Shown: positions 26,056 through 35,589 of the stretch, piece by piece
How positions within the stretch are numbered: position 1 is the stretch's first letter
Layout: each line of letters begins with the position of its first letter
Assembly: GCA_900104855.1 (NCBI GenBank)
Contig: FNSS01000003.1
Span: 62,001-126,000, forward strand
Direction of reading: 5' to 3'
Source: Rhizobiales bacterium GAS188
GTDB lineage: Bacteria; Pseudomonadota; Alphaproteobacteria; Rhizobiales; Beijerinckiaceae
DNA length: 64,000 nt
The notes under the pieces: generated by a model
Told to the model about the DNA's origin: nothing
The model's input: only the letters and a program-made list of their open reading frames with translations
Database searches by the model: none
Translations under genes and position numbers: made by a program

Positions 26056-26590
26056 GCTCCCGGACTGTGACAGGTCGGCGACACCACGCTCGGCCGCACG
26101 CCATGCCGGCAAGGGCCTTGGGCGGTGTCTCGGCTATAATGGTAATCGGTGGCGGCAGGCGGCCGGCGTAGACACCGTGCAATGAGCGCGCGGCCGCGGT
26201 CGTTATGCCCCCCATCACTCCCGCGGCCAGGACCCCGCCGGGCCGGTCACCTCGCCTCGGCGGGGCCCGTCGTGTGTTGGCCGAGATGGGTGGCCGAGCT
26301 ACCTCGGAATGCCAGTGCTGAACGTAGCAAGCCCATCCGCAAGTCCTGCCAGCGCAAAGGCAGCGATCACGAGTGGAGACTCCAACGGCTACACTGACGG
26401 TGCAAGCTGTGCGCCTGCATCAAGGATGTTCCCGATACGGATAGCCCGAAGCCCGTCATCGACTGATCGGCAAGCTGCGAGCGGCCACAGGCTGCACGGC
26501 AAAAGAGGCTCGGGAATATGAAGGACCACCGCTTCGCGGCGTCCTTTATCCGCCTCGCCGCTCGCGAGACGCGAAGGAGCTTCGCATCGG
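26056..26590. other. Region without a secure gene
   Basis: 535 bp right of IS630 copy 2. Short frames on both strands, none with a recognisable start or family. The stretch probably holds decayed small genes like those around it. Confidence 0.35.
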
Positions 26591-26785
26591 CTAACCGTGC
26601 CGCTCATCCATCATGCTGTGGTACATGGTTGCCGGCCACGCCATGGCTCTCGGCAGTTCCTGCCAAACGCTTGCGAAGAGTTCAGATGCGGTGCCGCTAT
26701 TCCACTTCGCTTGGATGGTCGGCGATAAGACGACGCCGACACCTACCAGGTAAATAATCACTATCACGGCCAAAATGGCTCGCAT
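26591..26785 (-). CDS. 64-aa protein with N-terminal membrane anchor
   Basis: ATG at 26785 with GGGAGG 6 bases upstream. A hydrophobic start ('ILAVIVIIYLVGVGVVL') and then a soluble part with aromatic and Met residues ('SELFASVWQELPRAMAW'). No family. Probably an inner-membrane anchored small protein. Confidence 0.6.
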   Translation of the reverse strand: MRAILAVIVIIYLVGVGVVLSPTIQAKWNSGTASELFASVWQELPRAMAWPATMYHSMMDERHG

Positions 26786-27123
26786 CGCATCCTCCCAAGC
26801 CTGTCGGCGATGCACCGCCGCGCGATGGCTTCGCCCTCCTTCGCCACGCTACAATGATGAAGGTAAGCTCTTTCGTGTCCAAATGCACGAGCCCGTACCG
26901 TTGGCCTAAAAGGGCCGCTGGCGGACGCGGTGGTCAAACGGATCTGACCGAGATCACGCCGCGTCAGATAGTGGTGGCCGTGGAGGAATAGGCCGCCAAG
27001 CCCCGCCACCCGGAGCCCGGCACCGGCGGGCGCAATGTAGCGCTGCAGCATCTCTGCCAGCTCGCCTTGGCTCCAGGCGCGCAACTCGCGGGCCTCCTTC
27101 AGTCGCACCATAAAGTGCTTCAA
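26764..27123 (-). CDS. Hypothetical protein next to an IS6 end, possibly 5-prime truncated
   Basis: 119 codons whose first Met lies 3 bp from the IS6 element at 27126, so a longer gene may have been cut. The start of the frame is helical ('VRLKEARELRAWSQGELAE'); the end overlaps the next gene by 22 bp and is less convincing. No family recognised. Confidence 0.3.
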   Translation of the reverse strand: MKHFMVRLKEARELRAWSQGELAEMLQRYIAPAGAGLRVAGLGGLFLHGHHYLTRRDLGQIRLTTASASGPFRPTVRARAFGHERAYLHHCSVAKEGEAIARRCIADRLGRMRCEPFWP

Positions 27124-27125
27124 CG

Positions 27126-27929
27126 GGCAATGTCACGAGAAGGCTGGCGCTGGGCCGAGGCTTGATGATGATGGCAAATGACAACCATATCGTTCGCTCG
27201 TCACCAATTTCCTCCGGCGATCATCCGGCACGCAGTTTGGCTCTATGCCCGGTTCACGCTCAGCTATCGGGAAGTTGAGGAACTCCTTGCGGAACGCGGT
27301 CTGGACGTCTCCTATGAGACGGTCAGGCGCTGGGTGCTGAAATTCGGACCGCTATTTGCCCGAGAGCTTCGCCGTCGTCGCTCCCGCTCGACCTCGCAAT
27401 GGCATCTTGACGAGATGGCCGTGATGATCAGCGGCAAGCAGTTCTGGCTCTGGCGAGCGGTGGGCAGCGAGGAGAGGTTCTCGACCTTCTCGTGCAACGA
27501 CGACGCAACAAGACCGCAGCTATCAAGCTGATGCGCAGACTCCTGAAGAAGCAAGGCTTCTCACCCGAGGTGCTCGTGACCGACAAGCTGAGATCCTACG
27601 CTGCTGCCAAGTCGGAGCTCGCCCTCACCGCTCGTCATGAGCAAGGGCTGCGCAGAAACAACCGCGCCGAGAATTCGCACCAGCCGGTGCGGCGACGTGA
27701 GTTCAAGATGCAGAGGTTCAAGTCGCCCGGCTCAGCTCAGCGCTTCCTGTCTGTTCATGCCGCCGTCCACAACACCTTCAACACCCAGCGTCACCTCACA
27801 TCCCGTAACACGCTGCGCATCCTCAGGAGCGGTGCATTTGACACTTGGAGAACGGCAACGGCAGCATGAACAAGAACCGCCCTGGCGTGCCTACCTCTGC
27901 GAGTCGATCAAGGTTCCCGTGACAAAGCC
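27126..27929 (+). mobile_element. IS6-family insertion sequence (second type), copy B
   Basis: 804 bp with ends GGCAATGTCACGAGAAGGC and (minus strand) GGCTTTGTCACGGGAACCTT. No matching flanks. Its transposase is frameshifted. It cuts the hypothetical gene at its right side. Confidence 0.9.
27178..27869 (+). pseudogene. IS6-family transposase (second type), copy B, frameshifted
   Basis: Comparison with copy A (15190) shows one base missing near 27471, where A reads 'gcgaaggcgagg' and B 'gcgaggagagg'. The first 98 codons, with the first Asp, and the last 125, with the second Asp and Glu, remain in different frames. Not functional unless frameshifted. Confidence 0.9.
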
Positions 27930-28342
27930 GCAAGTGCAATGCAACCGAGCTCAATTTCATGAAGTAAGGGAACGATCCGCGCTGCCGTCTCCTCAGTCAG
28001 CGTGCTCCCGATCTCGCCAACTTGACTGGCTTCCTTCACTAGATTTTCCAAGGCCTCAAATCCCGAAACCACCGCCGACCAACCGGTTATCGATAATTCG
28101 CGTGCAATCACGGGCCGATAATTCTGCCAAGCTTCTGTTGTAGGTTGCAAATCGACGTTCCACCAGTGCTTCTCTTCGACGCATATCTTCGCCGCCGCGC
28201 GAGCTCTCAACAATTCAATTCCCCGGACCCGGCGATCTGCCTCGGTCCTTGCGCGATCACGTCTGGCAATAGGCAAGATCGTTAGGGCACGCCGAGCCTC
28301 CATCAATAGGCTACGCACCCTGGCGATGAACGACGCAATCAT
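27930..28342 (-). pseudogene. Hypothetical helical protein, C-terminus cut by IS6 copy B
   Basis: The ATG at 28342 opens a frame of ~137 codons ('IASFIARVRSLLMEARRAL', 'WQNYRPVIARELSITGW') that passes into the IS6 right end at 27929 and stops inside it at 27908. Mostly helical, one weakly hydrophobic start. No family recognised. Confidence 0.6.
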
Positions 28343-28559
28343 TGGATAGCCCGCACGAACTCAAAGGGACGCTCCAGCGACGCACCCAGCTTCTTGTGGC
28401 ATTGCCACGCTATCTTCCGTCCCCGAAGGAGCATTACATACTTTTGATTGATGGCGATACAACCGGCTCCAATGCCTTTTGTTGCAACGAGGCAGGGCTT
28501 TGCTTTGGCGCGTAGCCTCGACGAGGTGCGGGCGCCTGGTGATCGCCCACTTCTTGCTT

Positions 28560-29250
28560 GATCTGAAAACGCCCGCCGCGCCCGTCGCCATCCTCGATGC
28601 GAGCCAATTCACCGATATGCGCACCGGGGCCGTCACCGCGATAGGCGCGAAATTCGGGCGCGGCAAGGCCTCTAAGGCGCTCGGCCATATCGGGGAGCGC
28701 GCGCCATCGCCTATTGGAATGTGCGTCTTCTCGACCGTCTCTTTGATTTCGACGAGATCCGCGTGCATTCGCGCCGCGCCAAGAGCCGCGACGTCTTCGC
28801 CGAGAGGCTGTCACGCGATCTCGGCAAAAGCAAAGCTGCGTCCGGGGCGCCGATATCGTGGTCGAGACCTCGCGCCTTGCAGCGACCGACCGATGCTGAA
28901 GACGCTGTGGATCAAGAAAGAGACCTTCGTGGTGCCCTATGGCACCATGAGCGCCATAGAGTTTTCGCTGACACCTCATGGCGAAGCTCGTGTCGATGAT
29001 TGGCGCCAGTGGAAGGGCGGCGAGTTCGGGTCGCTGCGCGCGCATGTCGAGGCCGGCAAGCTCTCGGAGCGGATGCTGCATGCCGAGATGGGCGAGATGG
29101 TCTCCGGCCTCAAACGGGCACGAGAGCGAGGACGAGACCATCCTGTTCTGGCGTCGCGGTCTGTCGCTCTCCGATATTGCGCTCGGCCACGCCATCCTGG
29201 AGAAGGGCGAGCGCCTGGGGGGATTGGGCAGCGCTTACGCTTGCCTGAGA
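28560..29250 (+). pseudogene. Ornithine cyclodeaminase/mu-crystallin family, multiply frameshifted
   Basis: Pieces in order but in changing frames: 'AILDASQFTDMRTGAVTAIG', 'LLDRLFDFDEIRVHSRR', 'FVVPYGTMSAIEFSLT', 'FGSLRAHVEAGKLSERML', 'DETILFWRRGLSLSDIALG'. This is the NAD-binding and C-terminal part of an ornithine cyclodeaminase-like enzyme. The N-terminal third with the substrate Lys is missing. At least three frame changes. Confidence 0.8.
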
Positions 29251-29292
29251 GTTGCCGGGCTACCACTGCCGCTGCTCGAGATCGCGCCGGCA

Positions 29293-29760
29293 CTATTTGC
29301 CCGGCAGTCCCATCACGGCATCGGGGATCCATGTGGCGATGCCCGGCAGGACACAGAGGAGCACGATCGCCACGAGCATGAGGGCGACGAAGGGCAATGT
29401 CCCGAAGATCACATCCTTGAGCGAAATATCGGGCGCGATATTGCGGATGACGAACAGGTTGAGCCCGACCGGGGGATGAATCAATCCCATCTCCATGACG
29501 ATGGTCATGACGATCCCGAACCAGACGAGATCGAAGCCCGCTGCCTTGAGCGGTGGCAGGATGATCGGAGCCGTCATCAGGATGATGGAGACCGGAGGCA
29601 AGAAGAAGCCGAGCATCATCACCAGGACGAGAAGCGCCGCGAACAGGACCCAGCGCGACAGATGCAAGGACACGATGGCCTCGGCCGCCGCCTGGCTGAT
29701 GTGCAGATAGCTCATCACATAGGAATAGAGCAGCGACATGCCGATGATCAGCATCAGCAT
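29293..29760 (-). pseudogene. dctM: TRAP transporter large permease (DctM) C-terminal fragment
   Basis: 155 codons of very hydrophobic sequence: 'LLVLVMMLGFFLPPVSIIL' and 'VMEMGLIHPPVGLNLFVI', the latter the conserved DctM tail motif, to a natural stop at 29293. Full DctM has about 430 residues, so the first two thirds are gone. The cut at 29760 joins directly to a P-type ATPase fragment. Confidence 0.85.
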
Positions 29761-29765
29761 CGTCG

Positions 29766-29865
29766 ATTCCCCGTAAAGTCGCCGTCAAGAGGCTCAGAGC
29801 TGAGGGACGCATTGTCGCCATGGCGGGTGACGGGGTTAACGATGCCCCGGCTCTGGCTGAGGCCT
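29766..29865 (+). pseudogene. P-type ATPase fragment (hinge motif)
   Basis: About 33 codons reading 'VAVKRLRAEGRIVAMAGDG' then 'VNDAPALAEA', the invariant GDGVNDAPAL hinge of P-type ATPases, most like copper or zinc exporters. Nothing else of the protein survives. Confidence 0.8.
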
Positions 29866-30054
29866 CTGCCTGGCCCGTCGCGGTTCGTGAACTCGACGTC
29901 CGCCCATTCAAGGGCTCTGCGCAGGGCGGCAAGATCGTCCTCGCTCGGTATGGCCACGCCTGCCTCGAATTCTTCGATGACCGTGCGGGGAACGACCGCG
30001 ACGCCAGATAGCTGAGCCTGGGAGATGTTGGCCAGTGCCCGAGCTGTGCGGCAT
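29860..30054 (-). pseudogene. XRE-family regulator fragment
   Basis: Reads 'ARALANISQAQLSGVAVVP', 'TVIEEFEAGVAIPSEDDLA' and 'ALEWADVEFTNRDGPGRGL', a diverged XRE HTH with the same C-terminal form as the intact gene at 23925. The N-terminal few residues are removed by the ISKra4 element starting at 30055. Confidence 0.7.
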
Positions 30055-31277
30055 GAGACCGTCTTAAACGTGGGGGGTGCTATGAGGGCTCTTTGTCTCG
30101 GGGCTGAGGAGAGCTGGATGAGGTGGCGTGTCATGGTGGAGCTGACCGGGAAGGATGGTAGCGTCCGTACGCATGAGGTCAGCGCGGGCGGCAACACCAC
30201 GACCGAGCCCTCGTCCGCGACCATTGGGCTGACGCTGGCGGACGGGAAGCGGACGCTCGCGGGATTGCAGGACCATCTCGTTCGGGCGCAGACGAAGGAA
30301 TATTGCCGTGGCCGCCGGCGCTGCCCTCGTTGTGGGTCTCAACGGCCACTCAAGGATGTGCGCACCCGGCGGCTGTTGTCGCTGTTCGGAACGGTGGAGG
30401 TTCGCGCGCCGCGCTTTTTGCCCTGTCGGTGTGCGGTGACGAGCCGTCACACGCTCAGCCCGGTCGCCGAGATCATGCCCGACCGATGCACGCCCGAATA
30501 CGAGCGTCTGATTGCGAAGATGGGCTCGCTTCTGCCCTACCGCCGTGCCCGGACGTTGCTCGCGGAGTTCCTGCCACTCGCGGACGTCCCGGCGGTCGAG
30601 ACAACCCGCCGGCGCACCACACGCGTGGGGGCCAGACTGGAAAGGTCGGCTACGATTCAACCGCCGCCGCCAACGACCGAGGCGAGATCGATTGCGCTGT
30701 CAATAGACGGCGGCCATGTCCGGTCGGTGCGCTGCTACCAGGTGCGTTCGTTCGAGATATTCCTGGCACAGGTCAGCAACGACGACGGGCAGCAGGTCGT
30801 GTTCAGCAGCATGCCCGCCGAGGCTGACCGGCAGCGCGAGCAGTTGCGCGGCGTGTTGCATGGCCTGGGAGCGACGCCGACGACGCCGATCACGATCTTG
30901 AGCGACGGTGCCGAAGGACCGCGATCTCTTGGAGAAGCAGCGAGTTTGGGTCCGACGCGCCATGTGTTGGACTGGTTCCATCTCTCCATGCGCATCCAGC
31001 ATGTTGCGCAAACGGCCAAGAGCTGGCCAGACAGGTCGGCCGGCGACGCTCGAACGGGCGCCGACCTCGCCGATGCGATCGAGCGGATCCGCTGGCGTCT
31101 GTGGCATGGCCAGGTCAAGCGGGCTCTCGACCTCATTGGGGAAACGCTGGTGACGCTCGACACGATTGCTGCCGCCGCGTCGTCGCCGATCGCCGGAACC
31201 ACAGCCAAGCTGGCTCGGGGCCTGCGCGAACTCGAGACATACGTGTCCGGGCAATCCGAATTGATCATTGACTATGC
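30055..31277 (+). mobile_element. ISKra4-family element, copy 1, 3-prime truncated
   Basis: Left end GAGACCGTCTTAAACGTGGG as in the complete copy (41919-43388). The match to that copy stops at 31277, where unrelated sequence with a 241-bp inverted-repeat element begins. Confidence 0.9.
30118..31277 (+). pseudogene. ISKra4-family transposase, truncated
   Basis: 386 codons identical or nearly so to the complete transposase at 41943, from the ATG at 30118 (GAGGAG upstream): zinc-like 'RRRCPRCGSQRPLK', Asp in 'ALSIDGGHVRSV', Asp in 'TILSDGAEGPRSL', 'HVLDWFHLSMRIQ'. The C-terminal ~75 residues are replaced by foreign codons ending at 31380. Confidence 0.9.
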
Positions 31278-31285
31278 GCCGGCCC

Positions 31286-31526
31286 GGCCCTGTGACCGCG
31301 AAGCTGTGCGAAATGGCCATGGACTTTACCGAAAGCGCATTTCGTCAAAAGTCGTAGACCCCAAGCTCGGCAAAGGCTGAATTTTCGCGCTCTGAGCGGT
31401 AACCCTCGATCGGCCAAATGTGAAAAGTGGCCCGGAGCCCGTTGCACGATAAAAAGTGCGAAGCAACTGGATTTTCGTCATTTTTTGCAATTTGGCCAAA
31501 ATTCACAGCTTCGCGGTCACTGGGCC
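31286..31526. repeat. 241-bp element with 34-bp terminal inverted repeats (second MITE type)
   Basis: Left end 31286-31319 and right end 31493-31526 are imperfect inverted repeats sharing GTGACCGCGAAGCTGTG and the outer GGCCC and inner TGGCCA. The interior has no gene. No target duplication is visible. No autonomous partner with these ends is in the window. Confidence 0.7.
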
Positions 31527-31528
31527 TG

Positions 31529-31710
31529 TTAGGGCTGCTTCTGCCACCAGTTGTCGATTGTCACCCCGAACAACGGAATGTACTTCGGATGTGCGAGCTT
31601 GTCGGAATAGGCGATCCATTGCTCGCGTGTATAGAACAGCGGAACGATATAGAAGCCCGACAACAGGACGCGGTCGTACGCTCGCACGGCACCGACGAAT
31701 TCCTCGTGAG
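31529..31710 (-). pseudogene. Family 5 (peptide-type) solute-binding protein, C-terminal fragment
   Basis: About 60 codons from the edge of MITE copy 2: 'VGAVRAYDRVLLSGFYIVP', 'LFYTREQWIAYSDKLAHP' and a natural end 'DNWWQKQP-stop' at 31529. This matches the C-terminal end of SBP_bac_5 periplasmic oligopeptide-binding proteins. The rest is missing. Confidence 0.75.
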
Positions 31711-31843
31711 GGCATTGTCACATCAAGCAAGTAGAGGCCGCTCGAGCCGCACGGCCCGAAGGGCTAAGTTATTGGAATCACTGACCTCAGCTTCCGTTGG
31801 CGGGCGAGTAATAACAAGTAAAAACAGGTTCCCGTGACAATGC
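31711..31843. repeat. MITE copy 2 (~135-bp family with IS6-type ends)
   Basis: Starts GGCATTGTCACATCAAGC and ends GGTTCCCGTGACAATGC. Interior blocks as in copy 1. Left side: cut solute-binding protein gene; right side: cut recombinase gene. Confidence 0.85.
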
Positions 31844-31914
31844 GCACCACGCAACTCTATGATCGGCGCAACGAGGAAATGAGCCTCGACGAGGTCGAGA
31901 GAATTGGGATTTAA
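31843..31914 (+). pseudogene. Tyrosine recombinase (integrase) C-terminal fragment
   Basis: Only the last 23 codons and the stop survive: 'TTQLYDRRNEEMSLDEVERI', the end of phage-type integrases, including the Tyr of 'QLYDRR' that follows the catalytic region. The 5-prime side is the right end of MITE copy 2. Confidence 0.7.
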
Positions 31915-31926
31915 GGCGATGCAACT

Positions 31927-32669
31927 ATGACTGCAGGTCAGGACGGATTCGAGTTTGACGCTAATACAAGTGAGAGGGCCGCTCGGGACTTGTAAAATTC
32001 AACGCCGCGCTGGCGCGCCTCCGGGAGCGGCGGCTCAATGAAATTACAAGTTCCGGCCCTCTGTTAAAATCAAGGCTCGCGTGGCTGATCGCGACGTATC
32101 AACAGCCGGTTTTGTATAGGGTCGTGATGCTCGCGACCGGATGCGCAGCAAGCTGGGACACTCGCAATGTGCTTTGCGCTTACCTCGCCGCGCGGGCGCT
32201 CATAGAGACTGTGGCATTGGTCCTGGAATTTGATCGCGAATTACAGGAGCTGATTACCGAGAAAAATTTGGGCGGGATCGACGCATTGCTTATGAACAAA
32301 ACGTTTGCGACCAGGAGCGAAGATTTAGTGAAGGAATTTCCGGACACGCAGGCGAAGAACATACTTACAGTCATCCAAAGCTTGGACAAGAAGACGATAC
32401 CGGGGGTGTGGGAGCATTACTGCTTCCTGTCCGAACGATGCCACCCAAATTCATTGGGACACCATCAGCTTTTTGGCGTTCGTGAGCGTGAGACGAACGT
32501 CACGAAATATTCAGATTGGCACCACTCGGAGATGCACTTGGACTATGTTCTCGCCGGCGCCATGCTGATCGAATTGGTGGAGCCTTGCATGGATCGCTTG
32601 GACGCCGCGATATTGCAGGTATCAGAATTGCAGCACAGCGTCAGTCCCGTCGTAGATAGCTGGACATGA
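31927..32669 (+). pseudogene. Hypothetical protein (~245 aa), one frameshift
   Basis: An ATG at 31927 opens 22 codons; near 31994 a one-base shift is needed to enter 'FNAALARLRERRLNEITS', which then continues without a break to 32669. The main part (from 32112, 185 codons) is clean: 'AARALIETVALVLEFDREL', 'VWEHYCFLSERCHPNSLGH'. The His and Glu pattern is reminiscent of HEPN-like or DUF5677-like helical proteins, but I cannot assign it. GC content is lower than its neighbours, suggesting recent transfer. If translation starts inside, it may still be expressed. Confidence 0.55.
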
Positions 32670-32688
32670 CCCCCTGCCCTGCCCTTCT

Positions 32689-32943
32689 TTAGGCCGACGT
32701 GTAGGGCGCCAGATCGTCCGGCACGTCGCCATAGCGGCCGAGGATGACCGCATGCTCCCATTCATTGGTCGCGGGATCTCCGGTCCTGGAGAACGCAACC
32801 GCTCCCCTCCCCTCGCCGATCATGCGTGAAGCCGTTGCCCTCGCCTGTCCGGCGCCGTGTATCTCGATCGCCGACTCGGCGATGAAATCGCCGTCGACGC
32901 CGCGAGAGAAGGGCAGCACGGCGAAATATGTGACTGTCGCCAT
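32689..32943 (-). CDS. 84-aa hypothetical protein
   Basis: ATG at 32943. 'TYFAVLPFSRGVDGDFIAE' and 'TNEWEHAVILGRYGDVPDD' are protein-like, with a compact alpha/beta pattern. No family recognised; small proteins of this kind are common in Hyphomicrobiales. Confidence 0.55.
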   Translation of the reverse strand: MATVTYFAVLPFSRGVDGDFIAESAIEIHGAGQARATASRMIGEGRGAVAFSRTGDPATNEWEHAVILGRYGDVPDDLAPYTSA

Positions 32944-33067
32944 AGGCGGAATCTAGCGCACCCGCCGGCAGGATGTGAAGTCACTCGGCCGACCGCGCGT
33001 CTCCATCACCTCGCGCACGACCTAGCCCGTACGGTCCGCCGCGCCCTTGCAGCGGCGGGCTTTTTCA

Positions 33068-33235
33068 TCACGACAAAGCCGGAGCCTCGAGGTGCCTGGC
33101 GAGATGATCGGCCGCGATATTCGCCATGTGATCGTCGGCGGACTGGAAGCGTCGGCCTCCATTGAAGCGGAGCGCGAAGGCGAGGCTCTGCAGCAGCTCC
33201 TCGCGCGTGGCGGGGCGTAGATTGGCGTCAGGCAT
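33068..33235 (-). CDS. 55-aa hypothetical protein
   Basis: ATG at 33235 to TGA at 33068. 'PATREELLQSLAFALRFNG', 'GRRFQSADDHMANIAADHL' and 'ARHLEAPAL': helical and clearly coding in composition, with no competing frame of that quality. I believe it is a conserved small protein of the order; no function known. Confidence 0.6.
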   Translation of the reverse strand: MPDANLRPATREELLQSLAFALRFNGGRRFQSADDHMANIAADHLARHLEAPALS

Positions 33236-33657
33236 TGGTCGTCAGCTGCGGAGCGAGGAAGCTTGGCAGCGGGTCAGAGGCTCCCGATGTTGCGGACGCG
33301 CGCTTGATCGAACTCTCCGTGCGACGGGCTGCAACTCTCCGCATAATTTACCTCGCCACGCAAACCAAGGCCGAATCTACGCTATCCGGATCGAGTTGTT
33401 CCGAGCGAGGCACCAATTCATGCATCCGGGAAAAGGCGGACCCTGCGCCAAATCGGAAAGATCGGGCAGGGTCCTGGACCGGCCGTTTGGAGGCAGTCTG
33501 CCGCCGCGGTTGGATCAGGTATGTTCCTGTATGTTCTCTTCATGTTGCCTGTATGGTCAAGCAGAGAAGTGGCCCGACCCCATTTGGTCGTCCGACGTTG
33601 GCCTCGACTCGGCGCCCTGGGCGGTTATTCGCCGCGCAGGGGAATCGCCTCGCGTTC
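33236..33657. other. Intergenic region downstream of dnaA, no gene seen
   Basis: About 420 bp with only short unconvincing frames. No clear terminator hairpin with a T-run on the minus strand was found after the dnaA stop. Confidence 0.4.
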
Positions 33658-35220
33658 TCAATCGGTGAGCATGCGCTGGAGAAGCCCGATCTCCTCCTTG
33701 AGCGCGGGATTATCGCCGATCAGGCCGTCGATCTTGCGCACCGCATGCAGCACGGTGGTGTGGTCACGCCCGCCGAAGCGCCGGCCGATCTCGGGAAGCG
33801 AGCGCAAGGTGAGTGTCTTCGACAGGTACATGGCGATCTGACGGGGCCGCACCACGCCCGCCGTTCGCCGCGACGACAGGAGGTCGGCGCGCGTCACGTT
33901 GAAATGCGCGGAGACGAGCTTGAGGATCTCCTCGACCCGGACCCGCTTGGGCTCACGCGCCCGGATCAGGTCGCGGATGGCCGTCTCCGCCGAATCGAGC
34001 GTCACATGGGCGCCGGCGAAGCTCGCATGGGCGAGCAGCCGGTTCACCGCGCCGTCGAGGTCGCGGCCATTGCTGGTGATCACCGCGGCGACGAAATCGA
34101 TGACCGTGTCCGTCACCTTGAAGGACGGATCGCGCTCGTGCGCCGCCGCGATGCGGCGCTCGAGGATGCGGCGGCGCAGATCCTCGTCGAAGGCTGCGAT
34201 CTCGACGCACAGCCCGCCGGCGAGCCGCGACTTGATGCGTTCGTCGAGGCCTTCGAGCTCGCCCGGCGGACGATCGGCCGCGACCACCATTTGCCGACGT
34301 GAATCGGCGAGCTGGTTGATGATGTGGCAGAACTCCTGCTGCACCGTCTTGCCTTGCAGGAACTGCACGTCGTCGACGATCAGGAGATCGATATTGCGCA
34401 TCTGATCCTTGAACTGGATCGCGGTCTGCGAGCGCAGAGCCGACACGAATTGATGCATGAAGCGATCGGCCGTCAGATAGAGGGCGCGCTTGCCCTCGGA
34501 CTCGCAGGCATGCGCCATGGCCTGCGACAGATGCGTCTTTCCAAGACCGACCGCCGCATGAATGTAGAGCGGGTTGTAGACGGCCTGGCCACCGATCGTC
34601 TCGGCCACCTTGCGGGCGGCAGCGCAAGCGAATTGGTTGGAGCGGCCGACCACGAAATTGTCGAAGGTCAGCCGGCGATCGAGCGCCGCGGCGATCGACA
34701 GCGGCATTGGGACCTCCTGCTTCTTGTCCTGCCGGGGCGTGCCTTCCGAGGGGGAGCGCGCATCGATGCGCAAATAAGGAGCCGCGATCTCGCACGGAGC
34801 CTTGCCGTCGCCGAGCCGCCCGGTGTCGAACCGCCCTTGCAGCCGCGTCGCCTGGGCACGCGGCGGCATGGCGCCGCGCACACTCACCTCGACGCTGACC
34901 GCGTTGCAGTCGATCGCGAAATGCTTGCGCAGCCGGTCGGCGTAATGGGTGTCGATCCAGCTCTTGAGGAAGCGCGTCGGCACGCTCAACTGCGCGATGC
35001 CGCCTTCGATCCCCGCGAGCTCGAGCGAGCCGAACCAATTCGCCACCACATCCTCGCCGAGCTCGGCGCGCAGCTTGCGCCGCACCCTCTCCCACAGCTC
35101 TCCGAGTGCGGGCCCGCCAGGCACAGCTTTTGCGACCACAGTCTCGTCGGTGACGATCGAGGCTCGGTTGAGCAATTCGCCGCTTTGGGTCTGGGGGGTG
35201 TTTTCGAACATTACGCTCAA
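33658..35220 (-). CDS. dnaA: Chromosomal replication initiator protein DnaA
   Basis: 520 residues in the usual four domains: N-terminal oligomerisation part ('LWERVRRKLRAELGEDV'), a linker, AAA+ domain III with Walker A 'AAVGLGKTH' and Walker B 'LLIVDDVQFL', and DNA-binding domain IV with the signature 'RSLPEIGRRFGGRDHTTVL'. The usual two glycines at the start of Walker A are alanines here, still within the P-loop pattern. It binds TTATCCACA boxes and opens the origin. The start could also be the ATG three codons later (35211). Candidate boxes lie upstream at 35661 and 35911. Confidence 0.95.
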   Translation of the reverse strand: MSVMFENTPQTQSGELLNRASIVTDETVVAKAVPGGPALGELWERVRRKLRAELGEDVVANWFGSLELAGIEGGIAQLSVPTRFLKSWIDTHYADRLRKHFAIDCNAVSVEVSVRGAMPPRAQATRLQGRFDTGRLGDGKAPCEIAAPYLRIDARSPSEGTPRQDKKQEVPMPLSIAAALDRRLTFDNFVVGRSNQFACAAARKVAETIGGQAVYNPLYIHAAVGLGKTHLSQAMAHACESEGKRALYLTADRFMHQFVSALRSQTAIQFKDQMRNIDLLIVDDVQFLQGKTVQQEFCHIINQLADSRRQMVVAADRPPGELEGLDERIKSRLAGGLCVEIAAFDEDLRRRILERRIAAAHERDPSFKVTDTVIDFVAAVITSNGRDLDGAVNRLLAHASFAGAHVTLDSAETAIRDLIRAREPKRVRVEEILKLVSAHFNVTRADLLSSRRTAGVVRPRQIAMYLSKTLTLRSLPEIGRRFGGRDHTTVLHAVRKIDGLIGDNPALKEEIGLLQRMLTD

Positions 35221-35589
35221 GGCCGCTGGTAATGGGCTGCAGACATGCGTTCCCGTTGCCCGGCCCGCACAAGGCGGCAGCGGACGATGAACGCGGTGAA
35301 AAAAATGCGTCGGAAGGCGAGTAGCGAAGCTAGGCGAGGCTTACCTGATTACGCGAACCCACGGCGTACTCGGGAGCAGGAAACAACGGATATTGGAGCC
35401 GTGGCATGAGGGCCGTGATCCCAATTGATCGCTTGTCGTCATTGCCCACTCCAGGTCGCGAGGTGTTTCTCATGTTTCTCGCTGAGCGACAGCGCCTGCC
35501 GCCGCCCGCCCGTCTCGCTGGGATCACGTAAGCATCTCGACGGGCGCCCCGCAATCGCCTCTCTTCGACATGGCCTCGTGATTCGTGTC

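Noticed and set aside
27126-27929. Active IS6 copy B
   Set aside because: Its transposase lacks one base relative to copies A and C, so it is listed as a pseudogene.
28979-30015. 345-codon plus-strand frame rich in His, Asp and Glu
   Set aside because: It is the antisense of the DctM fragment and mixes pieces of the cyclodeaminase pseudogene.
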